In this document: positions 40,316 through 49,142 of the stretch, in pieces
How the letters are laid out: each line of letters starts with the position of its first letter
Position numbering within the stretch: position 1 is the first letter of the stretch
DNA from: Paenirhizobium cremeum
GTDB taxonomy: Bacteria > Pseudomonadota > Alphaproteobacteria > Rhizobiales > Rhizobiaceae
DNA: 64,000 nucleotides
Assembly (NCBI RefSeq): GCF_022884085.1
Contig: NZ_JAGGCS010000002.1
Span: 372,001-436,000, forward strand
Direction of reading: 5' to 3'
Translations under genes and position numbers: made by a program
The notes under the pieces: model-generated
The model's database searches: none
The model's input: the letters and a program-made list of their open reading frames with translations, nothing else
Told to the model about the DNA's origin: nothing

Positions 40316-41350
40316 TCAGACCCAGCCCTGCAGTTCCCGGCGGACGACCTTTTCCAATACGCTCATGCCCTCGGCGCTGTCGTTCAGGCAGGGAATGTGC
40401 ACGAATTTCTCGCCGCCGTTGTGATGGAAGATCTCGCCCGCTTCGCCGGCGATTTCCTCGAGCGTCTCCAGGCAGTCCGATACGAAGCCGGGATTCATGA
40501 TGGCGATGCGCTTCACACCCTCCTTGCCGAGCTTTTCCATCGTCTTGTCGGTGTAGGGCTGCAGCCATTCCTCCGGCCCGAAACGGGACTGGAAGGTAAT
40601 CATGAAACGGTCTTCGGCAAGGCCCAGCCTCTCGCGCAGCAGGCGACCGGTTTTCATGCAGTGGCAGTAATAGGGGTCGCCATTGCGAAAATAGGATTGC
40701 GGAATGCCATGGAACGAGGTGATTAGCAGTTCCGGCTCCCAGTCGAGCGTCGCCAGCTTCTTTTCGACCGATATCGCGAGCGCATCGATATAGGCGGGAT
40801 CGTCGTGATAGGGGGGAACCGTGCGCAGCGCCGGCTGCCAGCGCATCTTCATCAGATGTTCGAAGGCCTTGTCGTTGACGGTTGCCGTGGTCGATGCCGC
40901 ATATTGCGGATAGAGCGGGAAGAGAAGGATCTTCTCGCAGCCGGCGGCATGCAGCGCATCGATCTTCGAGGCGATGGAGGGCTGGCCGTAGCGCATTGCC
41001 CATTCGACGACGACGCCGGGCAGGTCCTTCAGCGCCGCCGACATCAGTTCCGCCTGGCTGCGCGTATAGGTCCTGAGGTAGCTTTCGTCCTTGTCCCTGT
41101 TCCAGATCGCCTCGTAGGCCTTGCCAACCTTTTGCGGGCGGGTGTTGAGCACGATGCCGAACAGGATCGGATACCATTTCCAGGGCGACCATTCGATGAC
41201 CCGCTTGTCGGTCAGGAACTCCCTCAGATAACGGCGCATCGAGGTGTAGTCGGTGCCATCGGGTGTTCCAAGATTGACGAGAAGCACGCCTACCTTGCCG
41301 AAACGGACGGGCGGATGATTGGAAGGCAGGTGGGAGGTGTCTGCGGTCAT
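40316..41350 (-). CDS. hemH: Ferrochelatase
   Basis: 344 residues. Inserts Fe2+ into protoporphyrin IX, last step of heme synthesis. N-terminal VGLLVNLGTPD-like VGVLLVNLGTPDGT, the catalytic His in TSFHGIPQSYF, the second conserved Glu in GVKRIAIMNPGFVSDCLETLEEI. The start at 41350 has AGGA 8 bases upstream; the ORF is open 24 codons more without support. Single gene unit downstream of the nucleotidase terminator. Confidence 0.95.
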   Translation of the reverse strand: MTADTSHLPSNHPPVRFGKVGVLLVNLGTPDGTDYTSMRRYLREFLTDKRVIEWSPWKWYPILFGIVLNTRPQKVGKAYEAIWNRDKDESYLRTYTRSQAELMSAALKDLPGVVVEWAMRYGQPSIASKIDALHAAGCEKILLFPLYPQYAASTTATVNDKAFEHLMKMRWQPALRTVPPYHDDPAYIDALAISVEKKLATLDWEPELLITSFHGIPQSYFRNGDPYYCHCMKTGRLLRERLGLAEDRFMITFQSRFGPEEWLQPYTDKTMEKLGKEGVKRIAIMNPGFVSDCLETLEEIAGEAGEIFHHNGGEKFVHIPCLNDSAEGMSVLEKVVRRELQGWV

Positions 41351-41420
41351 GTCGTTGTTCCTGCTGGTTGCACCGGACGCAATACGAATGCAGAGGGCGC
41401 CAGGATCAGTTCTTAAAAGC

Positions 41421-41451
41421 AAAAACCGGCCCGGGGAAGCCCGGACCGGTT
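41421..41451 (-). terminator. Terminator of the 5'-nucleotidase gene
   Basis: AACCGG-x-CCGGG stem with CCCGG-x-CCGGTT (41424-41435 with 41440-41451, one internal mismatch), followed on the minus strand by five Ts. Confidence 0.8.
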
Positions 41452-41476
41452 CCGTTCATGCGGCAAACTGCCCTGC

Positions 41477-43324
41477 TTACTTGGCTGGCAGTTGCAGTTC
41501 CTTGCCGACGCCGATGACGTCGGGGTTCTTCAACGCATTGGCTTCGGCGATCTTCGTCCAAAGCATGCCGTCGCCATAGGTCGCAACGGCGATCTTCCAC
41601 AGGCTGTCGCCGGCAACGACCTTGTAGACAGTGGCGGCTGCCGCTGCGGCGGCTGCGGCCGGCGCTGCGGTCTCAGCAGGCGCGGTAGCGGCTGGCGTCT
41701 CGACCGGTGCCGCCGCGGACGCAACCTCGGTGATGCGGCCGTCGACATAGGGCTTGTAGGGGCTGTTCTTGGCGATGTAGTCGGCAACCACCGTTTCGAG
41801 GCCGGGACCGAAGTCATAGGCGTTCTGGCCGGCTGTCGCGAAGATCTTGTAGCCGTCGCCGCCGGCGCGCATGTAGTTGTTGGTGGCGACGCCGTAGACC
41901 TTTTCCGGGTCCAGCGGCACGAAGGCGTCGCCTTCCTTCACCTCGACGGAGACGACGCGCTTGCCGGGCTCCTGCGACTTGTCGAAGGAATATTTCAGGC
42001 CGGAGACCTGCGGGAAGCGACCGGCGCCATCCTGGATCTGGCTGAGGCCGTTTTCAAGCGCCGCGACGATATCGGACCCCTTGAGCCGGAAAGTGGCGAG
42101 CGTGTTCTGGAAAGGCAGGACGGTCAGCACTTCGCCCATGGAGACCGTGCCGGCATCGATCGATGCACGCAGGCCGCCGCCGTTCTGGATCGCGATGGTG
42201 ATGCCCTGATCCTTGACGCGGTCGACCATGGCGTCAGCAACAAGGTTGCCCATGGTGCATTCCTTGACGCGGCAAACTTCGCGGGACCCCTCGATCACCT
42301 CGGCGGTCTCGCCGATTTCCTTCTTCTTCAGCTCCTCGATCGGGCCGGCGAGCTCGGCGACCTTGGCGGTATAGCCGGCGTCCGGGGTGACCGAGGCGTC
42401 CAGAAGCTTCGGCGCACCCTCGGCCGTTTTCACGGCGCCGGCATCATCGAAGACGACTTTCAGGTCGCCGAGATACTTGGAATAGGAATAGGCGGTGACG
42501 ATCGGCACGTCCTTGCCCGAGGGGTTCTTGACCAGGGTCGGATAGGGGCCTGCGGCCTTTTCGTCGGTGTTCGAGAGAAGGGTATGGCTGTGACCGCCGA
42601 CGATGACATCGATACCGTCGACGGCAGCGGCGATCCGCTTGTCCTCCTCGTAACCGACGTGCGACAGCAGCACGATCTTGTTGATGCCCTGGGCCTCGAT
42701 CTCCTTGACCGCTTCCTTCAGGTAACCGATGGGTTCTGCGAAGAGGATGCTGTCGCCGGGCGACGAGGTTTCGTCCGTGTCGGTGGCGAGAACGCCAACG
42801 ACCGCAACCTTCTCCGGACCGAATTCCTTGACGATGTACGGCTTGAACTTGTCGGCGACCGGTGTGTCGAGGCCGGCCAGCGTGTTGCCGGAGATCATCG
42901 GAAACTTCAGTGCATCAATGAATTTGGCCAGTTCTTCCGGACCGTCGTCGAATTCGTGGTTGCCGATCTCCATGGCGTCGAAGCCGATGCCGTTCATGAA
43001 TTCGGCGATCGGTGCGCTCTTGTAGGTGGTGTAGAACAGCGAGCCCTGGAACTGGTCGCCGGCATCCAGCGTCAGGATGTTCTTGCCGGCCAGTTCATTG
43101 CGGCGGGTATCGATCGCCGTCTTCATGCGGGCGATGCCGCCGAAGCATTCGTTCTTGGCGGCCTCTTCTTCCGAGCAGGTGGAATCGAACTTGTTGATCG
43201 CCTCGATGCGCGAATGAAAGTCGTTGATATGCAGGATATTCAGCTCGAAATCGGCAAAGGCGCCGGTGGCCGAGATCGCGAGCGCCGATGCGCTCAAGAG
43301 GCCGAACCGAAGGTGTCTCAACAT
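41477..43324 (-). CDS. Periplasmic bifunctional metallophosphatase/5'-nucleotidase with C-terminal LysM domain
   Basis: 615 residues. Releases phosphate from nucleotides or UDP-sugars outside the cytoplasm. Signal peptide 1-25 (ends GAFA-DF). The calcineurin-like phosphatase domain has all metal motifs: LHINDFH, DAGDQFQGS, EIGNHEFD, GGHSHT. The 5'-nucleotidase C domain (NGGGLRASI, GDGYKIF) follows to about 530. Then an Ala/Pro/Thr linker of about 35 residues and one LysM domain (YKVVAGDSLWKIA) end the protein. ATG at 43324 is 8 bases after AGGAGAA. The LysM tail should hold the enzyme on peptidoglycan. Confidence 0.92.
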   Translation of the reverse strand: MLRHLRFGLLSASALAISATGAFADFELNILHINDFHSRIEAINKFDSTCSEEEAAKNECFGGIARMKTAIDTRRNELAGKNILTLDAGDQFQGSLFYTTYKSAPIAEFMNGIGFDAMEIGNHEFDDGPEELAKFIDALKFPMISGNTLAGLDTPVADKFKPYIVKEFGPEKVAVVGVLATDTDETSSPGDSILFAEPIGYLKEAVKEIEAQGINKIVLLSHVGYEEDKRIAAAVDGIDVIVGGHSHTLLSNTDEKAAGPYPTLVKNPSGKDVPIVTAYSYSKYLGDLKVVFDDAGAVKTAEGAPKLLDASVTPDAGYTAKVAELAGPIEELKKKEIGETAEVIEGSREVCRVKECTMGNLVADAMVDRVKDQGITIAIQNGGGLRASIDAGTVSMGEVLTVLPFQNTLATFRLKGSDIVAALENGLSQIQDGAGRFPQVSGLKYSFDKSQEPGKRVVSVEVKEGDAFVPLDPEKVYGVATNNYMRAGGDGYKIFATAGQNAYDFGPGLETVVADYIAKNSPYKPYVDGRITEVASAAAPVETPAATAPAETAAPAAAAAAAAATVYKVVAGDSLWKIAVATYGDGMLWTKIAEANALKNPDVIGVGKELQLPAK

Positions 43325-43473
43325 CGCTTTTCTCCTGTTTTCGTAAATCGACAAACGCATGCTACTCCGCAATCCTGTAGGTTTTTTCGTGTCTTGGAGC
43401 CGGGCGGATGTTTTCATCAAGTGGATGCGACTGCAAGAGAAAATGCGTGTTGTCGTGGGGCGGAAAAACCGAA

Positions 43474-43502
43474 AAACCGACCAGCATGGCGCTGGCCGGT
43501 TT
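43474..43502 (-). terminator. Terminator of the Omp10-type lipoprotein gene
   Basis: AAACCG-x-CCAGC pairs with GCTGG-x-CGGTTT (43474-43485 with 43491-43502, one mismatch), with T-runs on the minus strand. Confidence 0.7.
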
Positions 43503-43534
43503 CATCGGAAAATCGGAGTATGAAGGACGCTGTC

Positions 43535-43900
43535 TCAGACCTGGCGGTTGAGCGAGAACTGGGCGCCGGTATCGGACGTGCAGTTGAGCTGGGTCGGCGT
43601 CACCAGCGCGCATGCCGCCTTTGTGGTCGTCTGCTTGAGGTTGGAATAGAGCGTGATCTGGACGAGGTTGGCGCCTTCCATCATGTAGGTGCCGGTCGCC
43701 ATGACCTTGTTGCTGCCATCGGTGGTGCGGGTTTCCAGCCGGCCCGCCGAGAATGTGGAGACCAGACCGTTTTGGTCCATCCAGTTCCCTTCGACGGTTG
43801 GAGCCTGGCTTACCGCCGGCAACGGCCGCGGACCGCTCGAATAGCAGGCCGAGAGTGTCGTTGCGCAGGCCAGAAGAGCCACCACGGTAGTCTTTTTCAT
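43535..43900 (-). CDS. omp10: Omp10-type outer-membrane lipoprotein
   Basis: 121 residues. Lipoprotein signal with lipobox LSAC (Cys at 19) after a KK-start hydrophobic helix. The rest is a small beta-rich domain (VEGNWMDQNGLVSTFSAG start, two later Cys) resembling Brucella Omp10 and, more distantly, AprI/Inh protease inhibitors. ATG at 43900 has GGAGAC before it; the longer frame from 43981 would bury the signal. Structural envelope role or inhibitor; not settled. Confidence 0.85.
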   Translation of the reverse strand: MKKTTVVALLACATTLSACYSSGPRPLPAVSQAPTVEGNWMDQNGLVSTFSAGRLETRTTDGSNKVMATGTYMMEGANLVQITLYSNLKQTTTKAACALVTPTQLNCTSDTGAQFSLNRQV

Positions 43901-44057
43901 TGTTGTCTCCAGCATGATATTCAACGACTCCCCGCATGCGAGCCGTAACATGGATTTCGCCGAACCATGCCGCGAAGACATGGTGAAAGCAAGGCCGCAG
44001 CGACTGTCAGCACGCTTTATTCGGCCCTGTTTGCCGATCCTCGGCCTTCGAAAACGC

Positions 44058-44088
44058 GAAAGCCCGACGCGCGGGACGACGGGCTTTC
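44058..44088 (-). terminator. Terminator of hss
   Basis: Nine-base stem GAAAGCCCG/CGGGCTTTC (44058-44066 with 44080-44088), 13-base loop, then GCGTTTTCG on the minus strand. Confidence 0.65.
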
Positions 44089-44107
44089 TTGAGCGCGGGC
44101 TCGTTGC

Positions 44108-45550
44108 TTAGCGAACCAGGATGTTCCTGAACTGCCAGGGGTCCTTGGTGTCGATGTCTTCCGGGAAGAGCCCCGGACGGCCTTCGAGAGGGGTCCAGTC
44201 GGTATAATGTCCCTCGACCGGGCCGAGATAGGGCGACTGCACTTCGAGGCAGCGCTTGTAGTCCATCTCGTCGGCTTCGACGATGCCGGCGCTCGGGTTT
44301 TCGAGCGCCCAGACCATGCCGGCGAGAACGGCGGAGCTTACCTGCAGACCGGTGGCGTTCTGGTAGGGCGCGATACGGCGGGTTTCCTCGAGCGACAGAC
44401 GCGAACCGTACCAGTAGGCGTTCTTGTCGTGGCCGTAGAGCAGCACGCCGAGTTCATCGATGCCGTCGACCAGTTCGTTCTCGTCGAGAACGTGAAGGAC
44501 CGGCTGCGCATTGCCGCCATTGCCGAACATTTCGTGCAGCGAAAGCACGGCATCGTTGGCCGGATGATAGGCATAGTGGCAGGTCGGGCGGTAGACGACT
44601 TCGCCGTCTTTCTCGACGGTGAAGTAGTCGGCAATCGAGATGGACTCGTTGTGGGTGACGAGGAAGCCGTATTGCGGACCGGGGGTCGGGCACCAGGTGC
44701 GAACCCGGGTGTTGGCGCCTGGCTGTTCCAGGTAGATCGCGGCCTTGCAGCCCTTCTTATGCTTCTTAGCGTTCTTCGGCATCCAGTTTTCATGGGTGCC
44801 CCAGCCGAGTTCGGCCGGCTGCAGGCCTTCGGAGATGAAGCCGTCGACCGACCACGTGTTCCAGAAGACGTTGAGCGGCTTGGGGTTCTTCGTGCGCTGG
44901 GTGTCGCGCTCGGCAATGTGGACGCCCTTGACGCCGACCTTCTTCATCAGCTTCGCCCAGCCTTCGCGGTCATCCGCCGCCGGCTCGTCGAACTTCACAC
45001 CGACTTCGTGCGCGACGTTGACGAGAGCCTGCTTGACGAACCAGGAGACCATGCCCGGATTTGCGCCGCAGGTGGAAACGGCGGTGGCGCCGCCCGGGTT
45101 CTTCTTCTTTTCCTGACGGACGGTTTCGCGCAGCGCATAATTGGTGCGGTCGGCGTTCTTCAGGTTCTTGTCGAAATAGAAGCCGAGCCACGGCTCGACA
45201 ACGGTGTCGATATAGAGAACGTTGAGCTTGCGGCAGAGCTTCATCAGGTCGAGCGAACCGGTGTCGACCGAGAGATTGACGCAGAAGCCCTGGCCTTCGC
45301 CGGCGGTCAGCAGCGGCTTCAGCAGTTCCTTGTAATTGTCCTTGGTGACATGCGCCTGGATGTGCTGGACGCCATGCTTGGCCAGCAGCTCGGCCTCGTC
45401 GTTGCGGGGATCGATGACCACCATCCGGCTCTTGTCGAACTTGAAGTGGCGTTCGATCAGGGGCAGTGTTCCGCGGCCGATCGAGCCGAAGCCGATCATG
45501 ACGATCGGGCCGGTGATCTCACCGTAAACCGGATAGGCTTCTTTGGTCAT
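44108..45550 (-). CDS. hss: Homospermidine synthase
   Basis: 480 residues. Joins two putrescines (or putrescine and spermidine) to make sym-homospermidine, the dominant long polyamine of many rhizobia, using NAD+. The N-terminal Rossmann motif is IGFGSIGRGTLP (19-30); VEPWLG and CGANPGMVSW and the late YGSRLSLEETR block are family-specific. The start is fixed by GGAGAACCAA just upstream of 45550. Single gene with its own terminator. The putrescine-type importer at 11-16 kb could feed it, but also could compete. Confidence 0.95.
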   Translation of the reverse strand: MTKEAYPVYGEITGPIVMIGFGSIGRGTLPLIERHFKFDKSRMVVIDPRNDEAELLAKHGVQHIQAHVTKDNYKELLKPLLTAGEGQGFCVNLSVDTGSLDLMKLCRKLNVLYIDTVVEPWLGFYFDKNLKNADRTNYALRETVRQEKKKNPGGATAVSTCGANPGMVSWFVKQALVNVAHEVGVKFDEPAADDREGWAKLMKKVGVKGVHIAERDTQRTKNPKPLNVFWNTWSVDGFISEGLQPAELGWGTHENWMPKNAKKHKKGCKAAIYLEQPGANTRVRTWCPTPGPQYGFLVTHNESISIADYFTVEKDGEVVYRPTCHYAYHPANDAVLSLHEMFGNGGNAQPVLHVLDENELVDGIDELGVLLYGHDKNAYWYGSRLSLEETRRIAPYQNATGLQVSSAVLAGMVWALENPSAGIVEADEMDYKRCLEVQSPYLGPVEGHYTDWTPLEGRPGLFPEDIDTKDPWQFRNILVR

Positions 45551-45756
45551 TTGGTTCTCCTTGGGTGCAGCGATCGGGCTTTCCGACGTTGGCGCTCTAG
45601 ATCACAGATTGCTGACATAATAAAGGGCGCTCAGCGATCGGTAACCTGTGTTTATGACGGTTGTTTCGCGAATTTGCGACCCTATGGTCAAGGGACGAAA
45701 TCAAGCCGATGTCGGTGTCTCGTGGGCCGACCGCTACCGCCGTGCCGGCAGGGTTC

Positions 45757-46650
45757 CTACCGGCCGACGGCGCGCAGACAGTCGATCAGTTCACGCCGCT
45801 TTTCCGCCAGTCCCTTGTAGTTGACCTGATCGTCCTCCAGCGCCTCCAGTTGCGCGGCCATCGCCGCGGCGAGGCGCGTGCCCTCCGGCGCCTCCATGAT
45901 GGCCTTCAGCGGGTCCAGATAGATGCGGACGGTAAACAGGAGATCGCCGGTCTCCGGCAGCCGCCTCAGCGATTGGCGCTCGATGCGGATAATCGCATTG
46001 GCCGCGGCGACGCCGGGCGAGGTCGGCTCGACCGCCATCCTCTCCGGGCGGGGATGATAGAGCGCGTAGCGCCAGTTGACCGACCAGTTGTAGCGCTTGA
46101 CCGGCTGGCCGACGTCCAGCTTGTCGAACATGCGGTTGATGAGGGCGGCGTTGCGAGTGCCGCCCTGGAAGCCCGGGACGCTGGCATGGATCTGGTCCAT
46201 CGGCTTCATGAACTTTTCCGCCAGCGACCAGGAGGAGGGGAAGGCAAGGTGGGCTGCGACCAGCGTCCAGCCGTCCTCCTTCCGGCGGAGGATCAGGAGA
46301 TCGTCCTGCACGAGCGAACCGGCTCGCAGCAGCGGAGGTCTCGTTTCATCGGAAAGGTCGACCGAATGTGCGGCCATTTCGATGAGATCGCCCCGGCGGC
46401 TGTAGAGATCGGAATGACGTGTGGTCAGGTGTTCAACGAGCAGGTCCAGCGTCTCCTGCTGGGCGTCGTGCGATTCCGGCGCCGCACGGAAGATGTCGTC
46501 GAAATGCGTTTTCTCCAGCGCCTTCTTTTCGGAGAGAAAGACGCCAAGATCCCGGTCGGGTTCTATCCACTCGTTCAGGTCGAGAGGGGTGAGGCCGATG
46601 GAGAAGGGCTTCGAGGAACCGTCATACGGTGTGTAGATCAAAGACGTCAT
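45757..46650 (-). CDS. DUF3445 family protein, heme-dependent oxidative N-demethylase-like
   Basis: 297 residues. Resembles the DUF3445/HDOD family, in which fungal and bacterial members remove N-methyl groups oxidatively with a heme-PAS-like domain. Visible blocks: IRRGD-free N-terminus with YTPYDG and LDLNEWIEPD, LVQDDLLILRRKEDGW, FPSSWSLAEKFMKPMDQIHASVPG and NWSVNWRYALYHP, the last ones conserved. Last gene of a minus-strand run after the pab genes, 69 bases from the preceding one. Substrate unknown. Confidence 0.82.
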   Translation of the reverse strand: MTSLIYTPYDGSSKPFSIGLTPLDLNEWIEPDRDLGVFLSEKKALEKTHFDDIFRAAPESHDAQQETLDLLVEHLTTRHSDLYSRRGDLIEMAAHSVDLSDETRPPLLRAGSLVQDDLLILRRKEDGWTLVAAHLAFPSSWSLAEKFMKPMDQIHASVPGFQGGTRNAALINRMFDKLDVGQPVKRYNWSVNWRYALYHPRPERMAVEPTSPGVAAANAIIRIERQSLRRLPETGDLLFTVRIYLDPLKAIMEAPEGTRLAAAMAAQLEALEDDQVNYKGLAEKRRELIDCLRAVGR

Positions 46651-46719
46651 GCCGAGTCCAGGGACGGTTCGTTACTTTTGGTGGGGTGTCCTAAACCACA
46701 TGCCCGCCGGCAATGCCGT

Positions 46720-47067
46720 TCAGTTGCCAGTGGGTGAATTGTTGCGGTATCCGATAAAATTTCTCATCAAGGCACGCTGTGGGTTGGCAATCCTCTTTGC
46801 GGCAAAAATGTACATCAAAATTTGCCAATAGATGCCAAGGAGTAAGGAGAAGGTCACGAACAGTGGAAGCGCTATGAATATTATCGTCGGAACAGAAAGG
46901 ATGGCCAATACAAGATCGGCATCCCATCCCCAAAGCCATCCCGTCAGTTCGGAAAGAAATGCCACGCTCAGAACGATTAGGAAGATTATGCCAAGTGCTT
47001 GAAGCGGGCCTGCGATCGGAGACTTTTCCTCCATATGCAATACTTGTCGCGCAAGCTTTAGAGTCAT
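46720..47067 (-). CDS. Small two-to-three-helix membrane protein, unknown, AT-richer than neighbours
   Basis: 115 residues. Hydrophobic segments about 23-45 and 52-90; ends NSPTGN. ATG overlaps the yciI-like stop (ATGA), which argues for translation even though the composition is clearly less GC-rich than flanking genes. No family recognised. Could be a recent acquisition at the end of the pab operon. Confidence 0.6.
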   Translation of the reverse strand: MTLKLARQVLHMEEKSPIAGPLQALGIIFLIVLSVAFLSELTGWLWGWDADLVLAILSVPTIIFIALPLFVTFSLLLGIYWQILMYIFAAKRIANPQRALMRNFIGYRNNSPTGN

Positions 47068-47348
47068 CCTTTTAGCCCTTCGAGCCCTTCGGCCGTCCTC
47101 GTTACAGCCACTTCGTTTACCTCATAGACCGCCACACCCTCCATCGTGAATGGATCGGCCGCGACGAAAGCCTCTATCGCGGCCCGGTCTCCAACCGCGA
47201 GAATGACGCCGCCGGTGCGGGGGACCTTGCGGCCGGAGGCGAGGAACATGCCGCTGTCATAGCCTTGCTTCACCCAGGCCATATGAGGCTCCATAAAGCG
47301 GTCGGCTTCCTCGTTCGACTTCTTGTAGGTGAGGGAGAGAATGAACAT
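47064..47348 (-). CDS. YciI-like (YCII-related) domain protein
   Basis: 94 residues. Ferredoxin-like dimeric alpha-beta barrel fold: MFILSLTYKK, the His-bearing FMEPHMAWV, GGVILAVGD and the Asp-bearing AADPFTMEGV, the last two being the proposed active-site pair. Function unclear in the family. It starts on the stop of the pabC-like gene (TGATG) and overlaps the next gene, so it is within the pab operon. Confidence 0.88.
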   Translation of the reverse strand: MFILSLTYKKSNEEADRFMEPHMAWVKQGYDSGMFLASGRKVPRTGGVILAVGDRAAIEAFVAADPFTMEGVAVYEVNEVAVTRTAEGLEGLKG

Positions 47349-47977
47349 CAGGTATCGCTTTCAACGAGTTCGGCGCGGATCAGGCCGCGCAGGGAGTTGC
47401 CGACGAAAAGCTTGCGGAACTTCAGGTCTTCAGGCTTCAGCACCTCGCTTCTCGCCTTGCGCTCGCGAATGAGTTCCGCCCTCAATACGCCGGGCAAAAG
47501 GCCGCTCGACAGCGCTGGCGTCACGAACATGCCGTCCTCGGCCTCGGCGAAGAGGTTGGTGATGGTGCCTTCGCAGATTTCGCCGCGCTCGTTGAGGAGC
47601 AGGACTTCGTCAGCCTCCTCCTTCCTGAATTCGGCGCGAGCCTCCTCATAAGGCTCCCTTCGCGAGGTCTTGTGGCGATAGAGCGCGTCGTCGGATTTCA
47701 GCCGGTTCGTGGCGATCCTGAGTTTCCAGACGGTTCCTTCCGCCACGGGTTCAAACGGAGAGGTGGCGATCTCGATCCTGCCGCGGAAGCTCATCGTCAG
47801 CCGGACGCGCAGCGGCCTGTCGCCGGAGATAGCGGCGTTCAGCTTGCCGGCCGCGTCCTGCGGCTGACGGAAGCCCAGCGCGTCGGCGGAACGGCAGAGC
47901 CGGCGCAGGTGCTGGTCGAGCCGCACGAAGCCTTCCTCCGGTTGCCAGCGCATCGTCTCGATCAGCGAGAAATCCAT
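47348..47977 (-). CDS. pabC: Aminotransferase class IV, probable aminodeoxychorismate lyase
   Basis: 209 residues, shorter than E. coli PabC (269) but typical for the rhizobial form. PLP fold: RLDQHLRRL, RVRLTM, the catalytic Lys likely in RHKTSRR, then NERGEICEGTITN and TPALSSGLLPG. It should release p-aminobenzoate from aminodeoxychorismate, made by the pabB product upstream. The start at 47977 has AGGGGACC upstream and overlaps pabB by 16 bases. Identification as lyase is supported mainly by the pabB neighbour. Confidence 0.85.
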   Translation of the reverse strand: MDFSLIETMRWQPEEGFVRLDQHLRRLCRSADALGFRQPQDAAGKLNAAISGDRPLRVRLTMSFRGRIEIATSPFEPVAEGTVWKLRIATNRLKSDDALYRHKTSRREPYEEARAEFRKEEADEVLLLNERGEICEGTITNLFAEAEDGMFVTPALSSGLLPGVLRAELIRERKARSEVLKPEDLKFRKLFVGNSLRGLIRAELVESDT

Positions 47978-49122
47978 TGGTCCCCTACCGCAAAGCGTGC
48001 CTTGAGCAGGCATTCCTCATATTCAGCATCGGCTTTCGAATCGAAGACGATGCCGCCGCCCACATTGAAGACGGCGCGGTGGTCGTTGAAAAGTGCCAGT
48101 GTGCGGATGGCCACGGAAAAACGCATGGGGCCGGCCGGATCGCAATAGCCGATGGCGCCGCAATAGACGTCCCGCGGCCCGGCTTCCAGTTCGTGCAGGA
48201 TGCGCATTGCCCACATTTTCGGGGCGCCGGTGACAGATCCGCAGGGAAAGAGGGCCCGGAAGATTTCCGGCAGGCCCATATCGGGCAGAAGTTTCGCCCT
48301 GACGTGGCTGACCATCTGATGCACGGTCGGATAGGTCTCGACGTCGAAGAGTTTCGGCACAGACAGCGTGCCGACCTCGCTGATGACGGATATGTCATTG
48401 CGAAGCAGATCGACGATCATCCTGTTTTCGGCCTGCGTCTTCTCATCGGCCAGCATGGCGGCGACGATCGCCTCGTCCTCTTCCGGCGACCTGCCGCGCG
48501 GGGCGGTTCCTTTCATCGGGTGTGTCTCGATCCAGCCGTCGCCATCGACGGAGAAGAAGAGCTCCGGCGAGCGCGACAGGATGATCGGGCCACCGAATTC
48601 GATCAGCGCGCCATAGTGAACCGGCTGGCGGGCGACGAGAGACCAGAAGGCCGCGCGGGCGCTGCCGGACCAACGGGCTTCGACCGGCATGGTGAGGTTT
48701 GCCTGATAGCAGTCGCCCCGGCGGATATGCCGGTGCAGCTTGTCGAAGCGCTCGAGATAGGTTTCGAAATCCCAGGCGGCGCGAGGGTCGGTCAGGAAGG
48801 GGGCGGCTGCCGGTTCGTCGGGCGCGGATGCCAGTGGATGATCGGCACGGGCCGGGGCATCGAAGACACCAATTGAAAGAAGCGGTGTTTCCCTGTCGTC
48901 GACGACCAGCGGGCGGAGCTTTTCCTCGAAGACGTAGCCTGCCTCATAGGAGACGTAGCCTGCCAGCCATTTGCCTGCCCGGCGCGCTTCTTCCAGTCTG
49001 GCGAAGGCTGGCAACACATCTTCGGCTTTCCGCGCGGTGACGATCTCGCGCGGTTCGGCGAACAGCAGGCTCGTTCCGCGACGGTCGTCGCGGAACAGCG
49101 CATAGGCGGAATGGTCAGCCAT
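47962..49122 (-). CDS. pabB: Aminodeoxychorismate synthase component I
   Basis: 386 residues. With a glutamine amidotransferase partner it converts chorismate to 4-amino-4-deoxychorismate for folate. C-terminal chorismate-binding domain: RRGDCYQANLTM, SRSPELFF, THPMKGTAPRG, DLLRNDI, LFPCGSVTGAPK and GAIGYCDP, all intact. The partner PabA is not in the window. Heads the minus-strand pabB-pabC-yciI operon. Confidence 0.93.
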   Translation of the reverse strand: MADHSAYALFRDDRRGTSLLFAEPREIVTARKAEDVLPAFARLEEARRAGKWLAGYVSYEAGYVFEEKLRPLVVDDRETPLLSIGVFDAPARADHPLASAPDEPAAAPFLTDPRAAWDFETYLERFDKLHRHIRRGDCYQANLTMPVEARWSGSARAAFWSLVARQPVHYGALIEFGGPIILSRSPELFFSVDGDGWIETHPMKGTAPRGRSPEEDEAIVAAMLADEKTQAENRMIVDLLRNDISVISEVGTLSVPKLFDVETYPTVHQMVSHVRAKLLPDMGLPEIFRALFPCGSVTGAPKMWAMRILHELEAGPRDVYCGAIGYCDPAGPMRFSVAIRTLALFNDHRAVFNVGGGIVFDSKADAEYEECLLKARFAVGDQWISR

Positions 49123-49142
49123 GGGGCTGGGCGTTCTCCGGT

